In this document: in pieces, positions 19,654-30,384 of the stretch
Layout: each line of letters opens with the position of its first letter
Numbering within the stretch: position 1 is the first letter of the stretch
Assembly (NCBI GenBank): GCA_958296045.1
Contig: CATQHT010000003.1
Location: 1,375,246 to 1,439,245, forward strand
Source: Rhodothermales bacterium
Lineage (GTDB): Bacteria; Bacteroidota; Rhodothermia; Rhodothermales; Bin80
Direction: 5' to 3'
DNA length: 64,000 nt
Translations under genes and position numbers: made by a program
The notes under the pieces: model-generated
What the model was told of the DNA's origin: nothing
The model's input: only the letters and a program-made list of their open reading frames with translations
The model's database searches: none

Positions 19654-20359
19654 ATCGCGGCAGCCCCAGGGTTTCCCCTGGGGCCCCGCACGGATCCGTG
19701 CGTGCGCGTTGACGCACACGGCTCCTCCCGCAGGTCGCGCTGTCGCGCATGACGTTAGGAAGTGGGGATACCCACCTCCAGCCGTAAGCGGTACACCTGC
19801 GCCCCGACTGTGGCTCTGAGTCCACAGCCATTGGACAGATTCACGAAAAACCGACCCAGAGTCTGGCATGAATCCGGCTTTCCGCTTTTCCCTTGGGTGC
19901 GACCCTTGGCTCCACCGGCTCCGCCCCGTGGTCATCCACGCGTTGTTCGCTGGCTTCGTAGCTACTATGGTCACATCTGACTTCACGCCACCGTACATCC
20001 TCCGATCAGCATTTAGCCTACGCTTTGGCGACCCTCCCCAAAGGGATGGGTAATGGAGAGACCTCCCAGGTCCCGATGCAGTACGTATGTGCGTGCCTGG
20101 GTTCTTGGACACCGCGGGACTCTCCTCCGCCTCACCATTAACGGCGAAGAAGGTGTGGCCTTCGACCAAGCAGAAAGCCTCGGCATCCCGGACGATAACA
20201 TTTTCGGTGCTCATTAGCCCTGCCTACCCGCACCTCGACCGACGCTCGGCTGGCACCCTCGCGGGTACCAACGCACGGCTCGAGGAGATGCGTGGATGGT
20301 TAGTCCTTCACATCGGGAGACTTTCACTCCCTTTACTGGCACCAGTTAGCCTGGCGCAC
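19654..20359 (-). mobile_element. Group II intron C (ORF-less)
   Basis: A 706-bp group II intron. The 5' end reads GTGCGCC at 20359. Domain V is visible at 19693-19724 (minus-strand GAGCCGTGTGCG paired with CGCACGGATC). A GAAA-capped domain VI stem follows (plus strand ~19665-19684) and the 3' end is CCGCGAT at 19654. It lacks an encoded protein and is nearly identical to the two parts of intron A. Its 5' exon is the last bases of intron A, so A and C are in tandem. Its 3' exon is tnpB exon 2. Confidence 0.82.
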
Positions 20360-20679
20360 ATCGCGGTAGCCCCAGGGTTTCCCCTGGGGCCCCGCACAGA
20401 TCCGTGCGTGCGCGGTGACGCACACGGCTCCTCCCGCAGGTCGCGCTGTCGCGCATGACGTTAGGAAGTGGGGATACCCACCTCCAGCCGTAAGCGGTAC
20501 ACCTGCGCCCCGACTGTGGCTCTGAGTCCACAGCCATTTGGACAAGATTCACGAAATCCGGCCCAGAGTCCGGCATGAATCCAGCTTCCCGCTTTCCCCT
20601 TGGGTGCGACCCTTGGCTCCACCGGCTCCGCCCCGTGGTCATCCACGCGTTGTTCGCTGGCTTCGTAGCTACTATGGTC

Positions 20680-22606
20680 CTCGCGGTAGGGACCCGGGTT
20701 TCCCCGGGCCCCCCGCACAGATCCGGACGGGCGCGTTAACGCATCCGGCTCCTCCCTTGGGTCGCACCGGCGTGCATGGCGACATATCGTTGATTAGGCC
20801 AGGGGTGTTTGATCTTGAGCGCAGGCCAGCACCATGTAATCATGGTCTCCAGCTTACTCCATGTCATGCGATCCTTCTGCGAACGTCTGCGGATTATTTT
20901 CATCCATTCACGCTTCAGGCGGGTAAAGAACCTTCGTAGGAACACAAAGCTGGTGGGAACAGCATAGTAGTTCAGCCATCCCCGAAGTACGCGCCCCAGC
21001 CACTGGGCTGTAGCGTGTAACGGTGCATGCATCCTACGGCGAAGCTCCTGACGCAGGCTTTTCAGCTTTCGTGCCATTCGCTTCCCCACCGGTTTCCGTC
21101 CCAATCCGAAACGACCGCGGCGGTCCCTTCGGCAATAATGCGTAAAACCCAAAAAAGTCAAACGTCTCGGGACGACCCTCACCTCGGCTGCGGCGATTCA
21201 CCGCCGCAAACCGCCCAAATTCCAACAAGCGAGTCTTCTTCGGATGCAGGGATAAGCCAAATTTGGCCATCCGCTGCCCTAGATCCCTTAGAAAACGCTG
21301 CGCGTCGTGCTTCCGCTGGAAGCCTACCACAAAGTCGTCCGCATAACGGACAAGGCAGGTTTCCCCCCACGCCACCCGCACGCGCCATCGCTTATCGTAC
21401 CACAGGTCCAGAACATAATGCAGGTACACATTCGCCAGTATCGGCGAAATTACCGCGCCTTGCGGGGTGCCCATCGGACTGTCCCGCAAAACACCGGCCT
21501 CCATTACGCCTGCCTTGAGCCATTTGATGATCAGCCGAATGACCCGTTTGTCCGCTATGCGGTGCTCCAGAAACCGAATCAGCCAGCCCTGGTCCACCAT
21601 GTCAAAGAAAGAACGTATGTCCGCATCAACAATCCAGTTGACCTTCGTACGCTCGATCGCATAGGCCAACGCGTCCAACGCATCATGCGCCCTCCGCTTG
21701 TACCTAAACCCATAGCTGAAGTCAAGAAACTCCTCCTCATAGATCGGGAGCAGGATACAGATCGCCACCGCAGCCTGGACAATCTTGTCCTCCAGTGCCG
21801 CAATGCCGAGCGGTCGTGTACTGCCATCTGGCTTGGGTATCTCAACCCGCCTGGACGGCATCGCCCGGTACGCTCCGCTGTGTACGCGGTCGTGTAAGTC
21901 AGCCAAACGCGCTGTCAATCCAACCTCGTACTCCGCCCATGTCACGCCGTCCACGCCTGGCGCTGCCTTCCTCTTTAAACGATAGAAGGCATGCCGCAGC
22001 GATTTCACCGTGATATGGTGCAGAAGCGTCGTGAGCTGCTCCTTGGGTTTCCGCTTCACGAATTGTCGCAACCGGTCCGCTCCTTGTTGCACCGCTACCC
22101 GATCCCGCGCCCGGACAGTGTTAGAGTTTTCCAGTTTCCCCTCAGGTACAGGACTTGGCTCCGGCAGCTCCGCCGGGCGGCTACGCCCCTTGTTCGCTGC
22201 TTTCTTAGCTACTATTCCTGTATCGGACTTCTCCATGTCGTTCATCTCCAGTTACGGGGATTAACCCTCTCTTTCGCGACCCTGAACGACTCCAGGGTGA
22301 CACGGAGACCTCCCAGGTCCCGGCGTAGTACGTACGTGCGTGCCTGGGTTCTTGGACACCGCGGGACCCTCCTCCGCCTCACCATTAGCGGCAAAGAAGG
22401 TGTTGCCTTCGACCAAATGCAAAGTCTCGGCATCCCGGACGATGAAGCTTTCGGTGCTCATTAGCCCTGCCCACACGCGCCTCTACCGACGCTTCGCCTG
22501 TACCCTCGCGAGTACACACGCACGGCTCGAGGAGATGTGCAGATGGTTAGTCTTTCACAACGGGGGACTTGCACCCCCTGTACTAACGCCAGTTAGCCTG
22601 GCGCAC
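20680..22606 (-). mobile_element. Group II intron B with reverse transcriptase, nested in intron A
   Basis: 1,927 bp. The 5' end GTGCGCC is at 22606, domain V at 20720-20751 (minus-strand GAGCCGGATGCG pairing with CGTCCGGATC), domain VI is GAAA-capped, and the 3' end is CCGCGAG at 20680. The 5' ~350 bp resembles introns A and C but with many differences, so it is a diverged relative rather than a recent copy. It sits between AGATGT and GACCATAG of intron A, a junction seen uninterrupted in intron C. It encodes the only maturase in the set. Confidence 0.85.
20736..22245 (-). pseudogene. ltrA: Group II intron reverse transcriptase/maturase, frameshifted
   Basis: The reverse transcriptase domain is clear (RKAAPGVDGVTW, the GIAALEDKIVQ region, PQGAVISPILAN, and catalytic RYADDFVV). 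The frame from 22245 changes within a run of six T on the coding strand (21151-21156). With five T it would read DFLGFTHYCRRDRRG and continue to 20736 through the maturase X domain (GWLNYYAVP), giving ~500 aa. With six T the RT is cut off near residue 363 and given a nonsense tail. It is either a real mutation, a homopolymer sequencing error, or a slippage site. Confidence 0.85.
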
Positions 22607-22993
22607 ACATCTGACTTCTCTCCACCGTACATCCTCCGATCAGCATTTAGCCTACGCTTTGGCGACCCTCCCCGAAGGGATGGGTAATGGAGAGACCTCC
22701 CAGGTCCCGATGCAGTACGTACGTGCGTGCCTGGGTTCTTGGACACCGCGGGACCCTCCTCCGCCTCACCATTAACGGCAAAGAAGGTGTTGCCTTCGAC
22801 CAAGCAGAAAGCCTCGGCATCCCGGACTATAACATTTTCGGTGCTCATTAGCCCTGCCCACCCGCACCTCTACCGACGCTTCGCTGGCACCCTCGCGGGT
22901 ACCAACGCACGGCTCGAGGAGATGCGTGGATGGTTAATCCTTCACATCGGGAGACTTTCACTCCCTGTACTGGCACCAGTTAGCCTGGCGCAC

Positions 22994-23077
22994 CCACTTA
23001 CCGTTTACGAACATCCGCCGCAGACGGGCATAGCCCGCCTTCTTTGTATAGCAGCGGTATGTCTGGCTCAGGAGCAA
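22994..23077 (-). CDS. tnpB: TnpB exon 1 (N-terminal 28 codons)
   Basis: Reads LLSQTYRCYTKK then ARLRRMFVNGKW and ends at the intron A 5' splice site. Spliced to 19653 it continues WVRNWAVEQCRNA without a frame change. The start is uncertain: TTG at 23077 is the best visible candidate and there is no ATG nearby. Confidence 0.72.
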
Positions 23078-23079
23078 GG

Positions 23080-23274
23080 CTACGAGCGCTCTCGTGGGCC
23101 GGCTTTCAGGCGTGCCGTCTGGGCAGCCCGTATCCGCTTCGAGTACGCAATCAGGGCCTCATCGACAACGGCTCGGCGCAGGACGTCCGTGTACGGCGCC
23201 CCTTCGCGCAGGGGCAGACCGAAAGCAGCGTCAAGGGCGCTACGTGAAACGTAAATAAGGACTATTTCCGACAT
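23080..23274 (-). CDS. Small protein upstream of tnpB
   Basis: A 64-aa ORF (MSEIVLIYVSRSALDAAFGL start, basic C-terminus ending GPRERS) on the same strand as tnpB, ending a few bases before tnpB exon 1. The composition is coding-like and the size fits a small DNA-binding or accessory protein, but I do not recognise the family. It is the only other ORF inside the inverted-repeat element that is not part of tnpB or an intron. Confidence 0.45.
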   Translation of the reverse strand: MSEIVLIYVSRSALDAAFGLPLREGAPYTDVLRRAVVDEALIAYSKRIRAAQTARLKAGPRERS

Positions 23275-23340
23275 TCACAGGCGGGAGCGGTTATCGGCGT
23301 GCATAGCATCTGCGCAGTTACGGAGCCGATGGTTCCGGTC

Positions 23341-23366
23341 AGGTTAAGTTAATATTTCGCCAGCCC
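23341..23366 (-). repeat. Right terminal inverted repeat of the tnpB element
   Basis: Reverse complement begins GGGCTGGCGAA, then ATATTAACTTAACCT. It matches the left end with a few inserted bases and is followed by TTA at 23367-23369. Confidence 0.8.
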
Positions 23367-23369
23367 TTA

Positions 23370-24917
23370 GGTCTCACCCTGGGGCGCGGTCGGCATGCAC
23401 CGAGCGGCGTGGGCAAGCGTTCACGGAAGAAGGTTTTCGCCTATGAACTGGATCCTGCGTGGCGCGATCGGCTGGGCGTACCGCATGTGGCATTGCGACC
23501 CCGGCTGGAGGTGGGCGCTGGGCTGGCGAGCGACTCTTGGGCGGAACAGGAATTTGGCGGTGCAGCGTTGGGCGATATTCGGCGCACCGCCCGTCTGGTA
23601 AAGAGCGCGGCACTAGTAGCAAAAACGATGGGAAAGCCCGTAACCACGGTTCCCAACCGAGACTTGGCTGCTGTAAGGGGATATTGGCGATTCATCGAGA
23701 AGGCCGATAGGTTCGGTATCACACCTGCGAAGATACTGGCGCCGCACCGGCAGCGGACCATTGAGCGGATGCGCACCCAGAAAACGGTACTGTGCGTGCA
23801 GGATGGTACAGACATTAGTTACAGCGCACGTCCGCAGTGCGACGGATTGGAAGTAATCGGTAGTAACCAGACCACGGCACAGGCGCGCGGCGTACATCTG
23901 CACGCGACCCTGGCTTTGGACGACGACGGATTGCCCTTGGGAGTATTACGGTGTTCGTACAGAAAAAAGGAAGGGCAAACCACGACGCATCAATGGATTG
24001 ACGGGCTTCGCGACATAGATGAGGCTGCACAGACGCTGCCGCGCAAGACGCGCGTGCTTAGCGTGATGGACCGGGAAGCGGATGCATTCGAGATCTTTGC
24101 GGCGCAGCGCAGTTTGAAGCGGACCGATGTGCTGATTCGGGCCAAACACGATCGGAATCTGGGTAAGAACCATGATCGCCTGTTTAAAGCCATGCGCCGT
24201 GGACCTGCTGCCGGTGTGCTGGAGCTCTTGGTAGAGCGTCTGAGTCTTCGGGCGAAGTCTGGTCGGATCACGCACAAGGGCCGTCCGAAGCGTAATGCAC
24301 GCATGGAGGTGCGTTTTCGCCAAGTGAGGCTGCCAGCAACAGGCGGGTCTGCCGAAGATTCCGTGAAGGTCTCCGCGGTCCACGTTCGTGAGATAGCACC
24401 GCCCAAAGGTGCAGATCGGATTGAGTGGTTTCTGCTAACCACCGTGGAGGTTACCTCACTACAGGAGGCAGAGCAGATACTGGAATACTACACCCTGCGC
24501 TGGCGCGTGGAGGACACCTTTCGGGTACTCAAGACGGGTTGCCGCGTCGAAAAGCTGCGCATGCAGCAGGCAGAGGACCTGCACCGAGCAATAACGCTGC
24601 ATATCGTCACGTCCTGGCGGCTCATGCTCATGACGCTGTTGGGGCGTGTGACTGCCAGCATGGACGCGGAAGTGATTTTCACGGACGCGGAGATGTATAT
24701 GTTGCGGGTCTATGCCCGCAATTACGACCTTCCCGAACTCAAGGACCTCACCTCGGGAATTTTGTTGATGGCGATGATGGGCGGCTACATGAACCGAAAG
24801 CACGACCCGCCGCCTGGGCACGAAATCATGTGGCGTGGGTACGCAAGTCTGCAGATGCGCGCCATAGCCTACGAAGAACTCAGGATATACGACCTGGTGG
24901 AGCGCCCGCCACCATAG
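23370..24917 (+). pseudogene. 3' half of the DUF4338-Tn5-type transposase gene (catalytic part)
   Basis: 515 codons continuing the gene begun at 17687. It contains the Tn5/IS4-like catalytic core: the region LCVQDGTDISYS (first Asp), LSVMDREADAFEIF (second Asp), and the Y-x2-RWRVEDTFRVLK Glu region. A GTG at 23409 could start a ~502-aa catalytic fragment on its own, so an active protein lacking DUF4338 cannot be excluded. The frame with the first half is exact once 18431-23366 and one TTA are removed. Confidence 0.88.
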
Positions 24918-24919
24918 CG

Positions 24920-25393
24920 CATGGCGTAGGCTCGGCAATCTCAACGGTTTCGCTCACCGCACGCTCCGCAAGGTGCATGCCCGCAAAACGAGGGGGGTAC
25001 ACGCGCCCGTCGCGGTCGGCGCATACACCCTTAACTCACGCTCGCTACGCGAATAGCCTTGACCCTTCGCATCTACCACTTAGAATAGCGTAACATTCAC
25101 CTCCAGCGCGAAGCGCAGGCCTCCCGCTACGAGGGCTATGCTTTTCTTGTCGGGTAACCGCGTGGCTAAGGGCCAAGATCTGCCCGCCCTATGCACCTTG
25201 AGGGCTCGTTGCCAAGCTGCTTGAGTGATTACCGGGTAGGCCTAGCGCACACCCTGCTCGTTCCGGGCTCGGCAATACGCCACCACCTAGTTGCGCAGCC
25301 ACCTCAGGTGCCGCCAGAAATGGCCAAGCTCGGCTCGCTCGGCATTGCGTAGTTTGGCGGCACGATAGGTCTACGTCTTCATCATACTCCGAT
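24920..25393 (-). pseudogene. Decayed gene of unknown type
   Basis: On the minus strand the text reads like a real protein (NAERAELGHFWRHLRWLRN, VITQAAWQRALK, ATRLPDKKSIALVAGGL, then VYPPRFAGMHLAERAV in another frame). It is broken by at least four in-frame stops and one probable frameshift near 25015. The first ~50 residues weakly resemble a TnpB N-terminus, but I do not claim an identity. The plus strand has no gene here. Confidence 0.35.
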
Positions 25394-25564
25394 GTCCAGC
25401 AATCTTATCACACCTGAATTCCATGGGTCTGTCAACTCTTGTGTACTAGTCTCGCCACATGCTCGTGTCGTGTTGCATATGGCGCAGATCATGACATCGG
25501 GAAACGGGGATCGGTTACCGTGCACTATATTTGCGGCCATGGCGCTTCCCTTTTGCCCCGCCGC

Positions 25565-28043
<2,479 letters not shown>

Positions 28044-28059
28044 CGGCACCCGCACCCTG

Positions 28060-28556
28060 CGCAAAGGCGTGCCAGCCCGCGGCGCAGCCTAGGTCGCGTG
28101 GCAAAAAGCCCACCACCACGTAGCCGTAGCTCGCGTCGCCCGTAGGCAGGACGGCGCTAGCACCTCTTTGCGCGCACCCGAGCGCCAGCATGTTCGGTCG
28201 CCACCGTGGATTCAACGCGACGCCACAGGTGGTCGATTTGCTCGGATTCGGTGCTCCATGAGTCTCAACATCAACGCTTTGGGACCATATCTCCCCTAAG
28301 CCTGACACCTCAACGCACAGCCCAGACAGACCACCCTTAGTACGAACCCCTGGCACTGCCGCGCCTGATTCGGTATCCCCAGCGTGCGGGCCAAGCGGCA
28401 CTCCCGGCAGAAGCGATGGCAAACCCCCCGGCCGCAGCAACATCGCAGCGCACCTCCAACGAGCCTGACTGACCGAAGCGGAGGTGCGCAGGAACAAGCC
28501 CACCTCCCACGTAGCAGCGCCTGTGGCAGCCAATACCCACCAAACCATCCCATTGA
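28060..28556 (-). pseudogene. Possible decayed gene before mraZ
   Basis: About 500 bp between pyrG and the mraZ promoter. Minus-strand frames show protein-like stretches (FGQSGSLEVRCDVAAAGG, WPARWGYRIRRGSARGSY, EQIDHLWRRVESTVATEH) that follow one another only if several stops and frame changes are ignored. I cannot name the ancestor. No intact gene is supported here. Confidence 0.3.
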
Positions 28557-28573
28557 AAAGAGTTACCCTAACT

Positions 28574-28604
28574 TGGGGGAATAATGGGGAAAAGTCCCTA
28601 TATT
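28574..28604 (+). promoter_or_regulatory. MraZ-type operator and dcw promoter
   Basis: Two direct repeats, TGGGGGA (28574-28580) and TGGGGAA (28585-28591), 11 bp apart. They resemble the TGGG-type boxes to which MraZ binds upstream of its own operon. A TATATT -10-like hexamer follows at 28599-28604, 22 bp before the mraZ start. The boxes lie where the -35 would be, which fits autoregulation. Confidence 0.7.
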
Positions 28605-28625
28605 TTACCCTGAGGAAACAGCACT

Positions 28626-29075
28626 ATGGCAGGGTTCAAGGGACAGGCCACCTATCGCGTCGACAAGAGGAATCGCACCGCGATCCCGAAAAAGATGCGC
28701 CTAGCGCTCCGGCCCGAAGCTAACGCGACGTTTACGCTCACACGCGGACTTAGCGGATGCATCATGCTCTTTCCGATAGACACATGGACGACAATCGAGG
28801 ACCGGGTCCTGTCAGAACGGAACATGTTCGACCCCAGCATTAGGGCCTTCATGCGGCAGTTCATGATGTGGGCGGAAGAGGTGCGGCTTGATCACCAGGG
28901 ACGCATAAGCCTCCCGGGTGCGCTGGTCAAGTATGCGAACATCAACGAGAACGTGCTGATCATCGGGGTCGGTAATTGCCTGGAGATGTGGGACCCAGAA
29001 ACGTTCGCTAAGTACGAGAACGAAGAGATGGTGGATTACGACACCCACGCGGCCAAAGTACTGGGAAGTGTGTGA
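28626..29075 (+). CDS. mraZ: Transcriptional regulator MraZ
   Basis: A 149-aa protein with two SpoVT/AbrB-like swapped-hairpin domains (YRVDKRNRTAIPKKMR and RLDHQGRISLPGALVKYA). MraZ is a ring-forming regulator that binds the repeats upstream of the dcw cluster, visible here at 28574-28591. It is the first gene of the cluster. Its TGA stop overlaps the rsmH ATG by one base. Confidence 0.97.
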   Translation: MAGFKGQATYRVDKRNRTAIPKKMRLALRPEANATFTLTRGLSGCIMLFPIDTWTTIEDRVLSERNMFDPSIRAFMRQFMMWAEEVRLDHQGRISLPGALVKYANINENVLIIGVGNCLEMWDPETFAKYENEEMVDYDTHAAKVLGSV

Positions 29076-30010
29076 TGTCGGGCTTTCATATGCCAGTTCT
29101 TTGCCAGACTGCTCTGGATATGCTGATCACCTCACGTGACGGCACCTATGTGGATGCCACCCTTGGCGGCGGTGGCCACAGCGAAGCTCTGTTGCAGATG
29201 CTGCAGCCCGCGGCACGCGTCATCGGCATCGACCGTGATAGAGAGTCCGTGGCCACAGCACGCTCCCGGCTGAGCGATAAGCCTGGCTTCGAGGCGATCC
29301 AGAGCCGCTTCAGCTTCTTGCGTGCGGTACTTCAGGAACGTGGTATACGGCAGGTGGACGGCATCCTCTTGGACTTAGGTGTCTCGTCATGGCAGCTCGA
29401 CCATGGCCCGCGCGGCTTCAGCCACCGCTTCGAAAGTACGCTCGACATGCGCATGAACCAGGCGGACGGCACATCGGCTATGACGGTAGTCAATAAATGG
29501 CCAGAACGAGCGCTATCAGACGCACTCTATACCTACGGGGAAGAACCTCGCGCACGACGCATCGCAGCAGCCATCACGCGCAAGCGACCCGTTACCACCA
29601 CCACAGACCTAGCTGGCATCGTGCGCGCCGCCGTGCCGCGGCAACAGGAAGCCAAGACCGTGGCGCGGGTCTTTCAGGCAGTGCGCATCGCGGTCAATGA
29701 GGAGCTTCGCGAGCTTGAAACCGTGCTGCTTGAAGCCAGACACGTGGTCGCCACGGGCGGCCGCCTCGTAGTTATCAGCTACCACTCGCTCGAAGACCGG
29801 CGCGTCAAACGCGTCATGCGCGCAGGTAACCTCAAAGGCGAGGTGGTGCGCGACCTCTACGGACGCCCGCTGGTGCCCTGGCACCCGCTCACGAAGCGCC
29901 CCATCACCGCATGCGACAAAGAGGTGGCCTGCAACCACCGAGCACGAAGCGCCAAGCTGCGCGCAGCCCAGCGGATTCGCATGTTAGGCAGCAACAATAC
30001 GTCGTCATGA
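29075..30010 (+). CDS. rsmH: 16S rRNA (cytosine-1402-N4)-methyltransferase
   Basis: A 311-aa SAM methyltransferase (MraW). Visible are HMPVLCQTALDML at the start, the DATLGGGGHSEALL motif and the ILLDLGVSSWQLD region; the C-terminal VISYHSLEDRRVK is diagnostic. It modifies C1402 in the ribosomal P site. The ATG at 29075 (TGATG overlap with mraZ) is preferred to the adjacent GTG at 29072. Its stop overlaps the ftsL start (ATGA). Confidence 0.97.
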   Translation: MSGFHMPVLCQTALDMLITSRDGTYVDATLGGGGHSEALLQMLQPAARVIGIDRDRESVATARSRLSDKPGFEAIQSRFSFLRAVLQERGIRQVDGILLDLGVSSWQLDHGPRGFSHRFESTLDMRMNQADGTSAMTVVNKWPERALSDALYTYGEEPRARRIAAAITRKRPVTTTTDLAGIVRAAVPRQQEAKTVARVFQAVRIAVNEELRELETVLLEARHVVATGGRLVVISYHSLEDRRVKRVMRAGNLKGEVVRDLYGRPLVPWHPLTKRPITACDKEVACNHRARSAKLRAAQRIRMLGSNNTSS

Positions 30011-30384
30011 CCCGACCTCGTAACTTGCGAACAAGAGTGCGGTCAGGGAAAGCCTCCCTGCGCCGCATGCGGCGCCTGCGAAGCGACACGGTCGGTATGG
30101 ATGATGCCGAGTCAGTGAAGACTATCTCCACCGCCGGTTTTGCGGTCCTGGTCCTCATGGTAGCCACCATCTTCACGCTATACATAGGACACGTCTATGC
30201 GACACAGGAGCTCCTGAACAGTCTGCAGCAGGCGCAACGGGAAAACCTGCGCCTGCACCTGCAGCACAATGAGCTCAAAGGCCGATATGATGAAGCCACC
30301 GGTCCGTCTGTGATTCATGCCCGCGCCCCGGCCTTGGGCCTAGTGGGAGAGTTCTCATACGCGCAGCCTGCCGAGGCAGAATGA
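30007..30384 (+). CDS. ftsL: FtsL-like divisome protein
   Basis: A 125-aa bitopic protein. A basic cytoplasmic tail comes first, then one transmembrane helix (about residues 41-63, FAVLVLMVATIFTLYIGHVY) and a short extracytoplasmic coiled coil (LLNSLQQAQRENLRLHLQHN). Sequence conservation is low in this family; position between rsmH and ftsI, size and topology make the call. The ATG at 30007 overlaps the rsmH stop; longer frames upstream overlap rsmH and are rejected. Confidence 0.85.
   Translation: MTRPRNLRTRVRSGKASLRRMRRLRSDTVGMDDAESVKTISTAGFAVLVLMVATIFTLYIGHVYATQELLNSLQQAQRENLRLHLQHNELKGRYDEATGPSVIHARAPALGLVGEFSYAQPAEAE

Larger units (their letters stand above)
20360..22993 (-). mobile_element. 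Group II intron A in tnpB, interrupted by intron B
   Basis: The 5' end GTGCGCC is at 22993, directly after tnpB exon 1 (ending AAGTGG). The intron is split at 22607/20679 by intron B; without B it is 707 bp and colinear with intron C. Domain V is at 20399-20430, and domain VI with a GAAA loop follows. The 3' end CTACCGCGAT at 20360 abuts intron C. It has no ORF of its own and would need a maturase in trans. The outer/inner arrangement is a twintron, so B must leave before A can fold. Confidence 0.82.
18431..23366 (-). mobile_element. 4.9-kb tnpB-carrying element with inverted ends, inserted in a transposase gene
   Basis: The ends are inverted copies starting GGGCTGGCGAA, continuing imperfectly for ~20-26 bp (18431-18451 and 23341-23366). 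The element is flanked on both sides by TTA (18428-18430, 23367-23369), which looks like a 3-bp target duplication. Removing the element plus one TTA restores the host transposase frame exactly, which fixes the borders. It contains a small ORF, tnpB in two exons, and three group II introns; no DDE transposase or TnpA is present inside. It was presumably mobilised in trans. Confidence 0.85.

Noticed and set aside
18445..20214. A single 589-aa minus-strand ORF
   Set aside because: Its first ~190 codons are intron C sequence read through by chance. The real protein is TnpB with exon 1 at 22994-23077; the MSTENVIVRDAEAF-type starts recur at all three introns.
19600..23000. Repeated blocks that might suggest a CRISPR array or satellite
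   Set aside because: The repeats are three group II introns in the same orientation, each several hundred bases long with domain V/VI hairpins. There are no short regularly spaced repeats.
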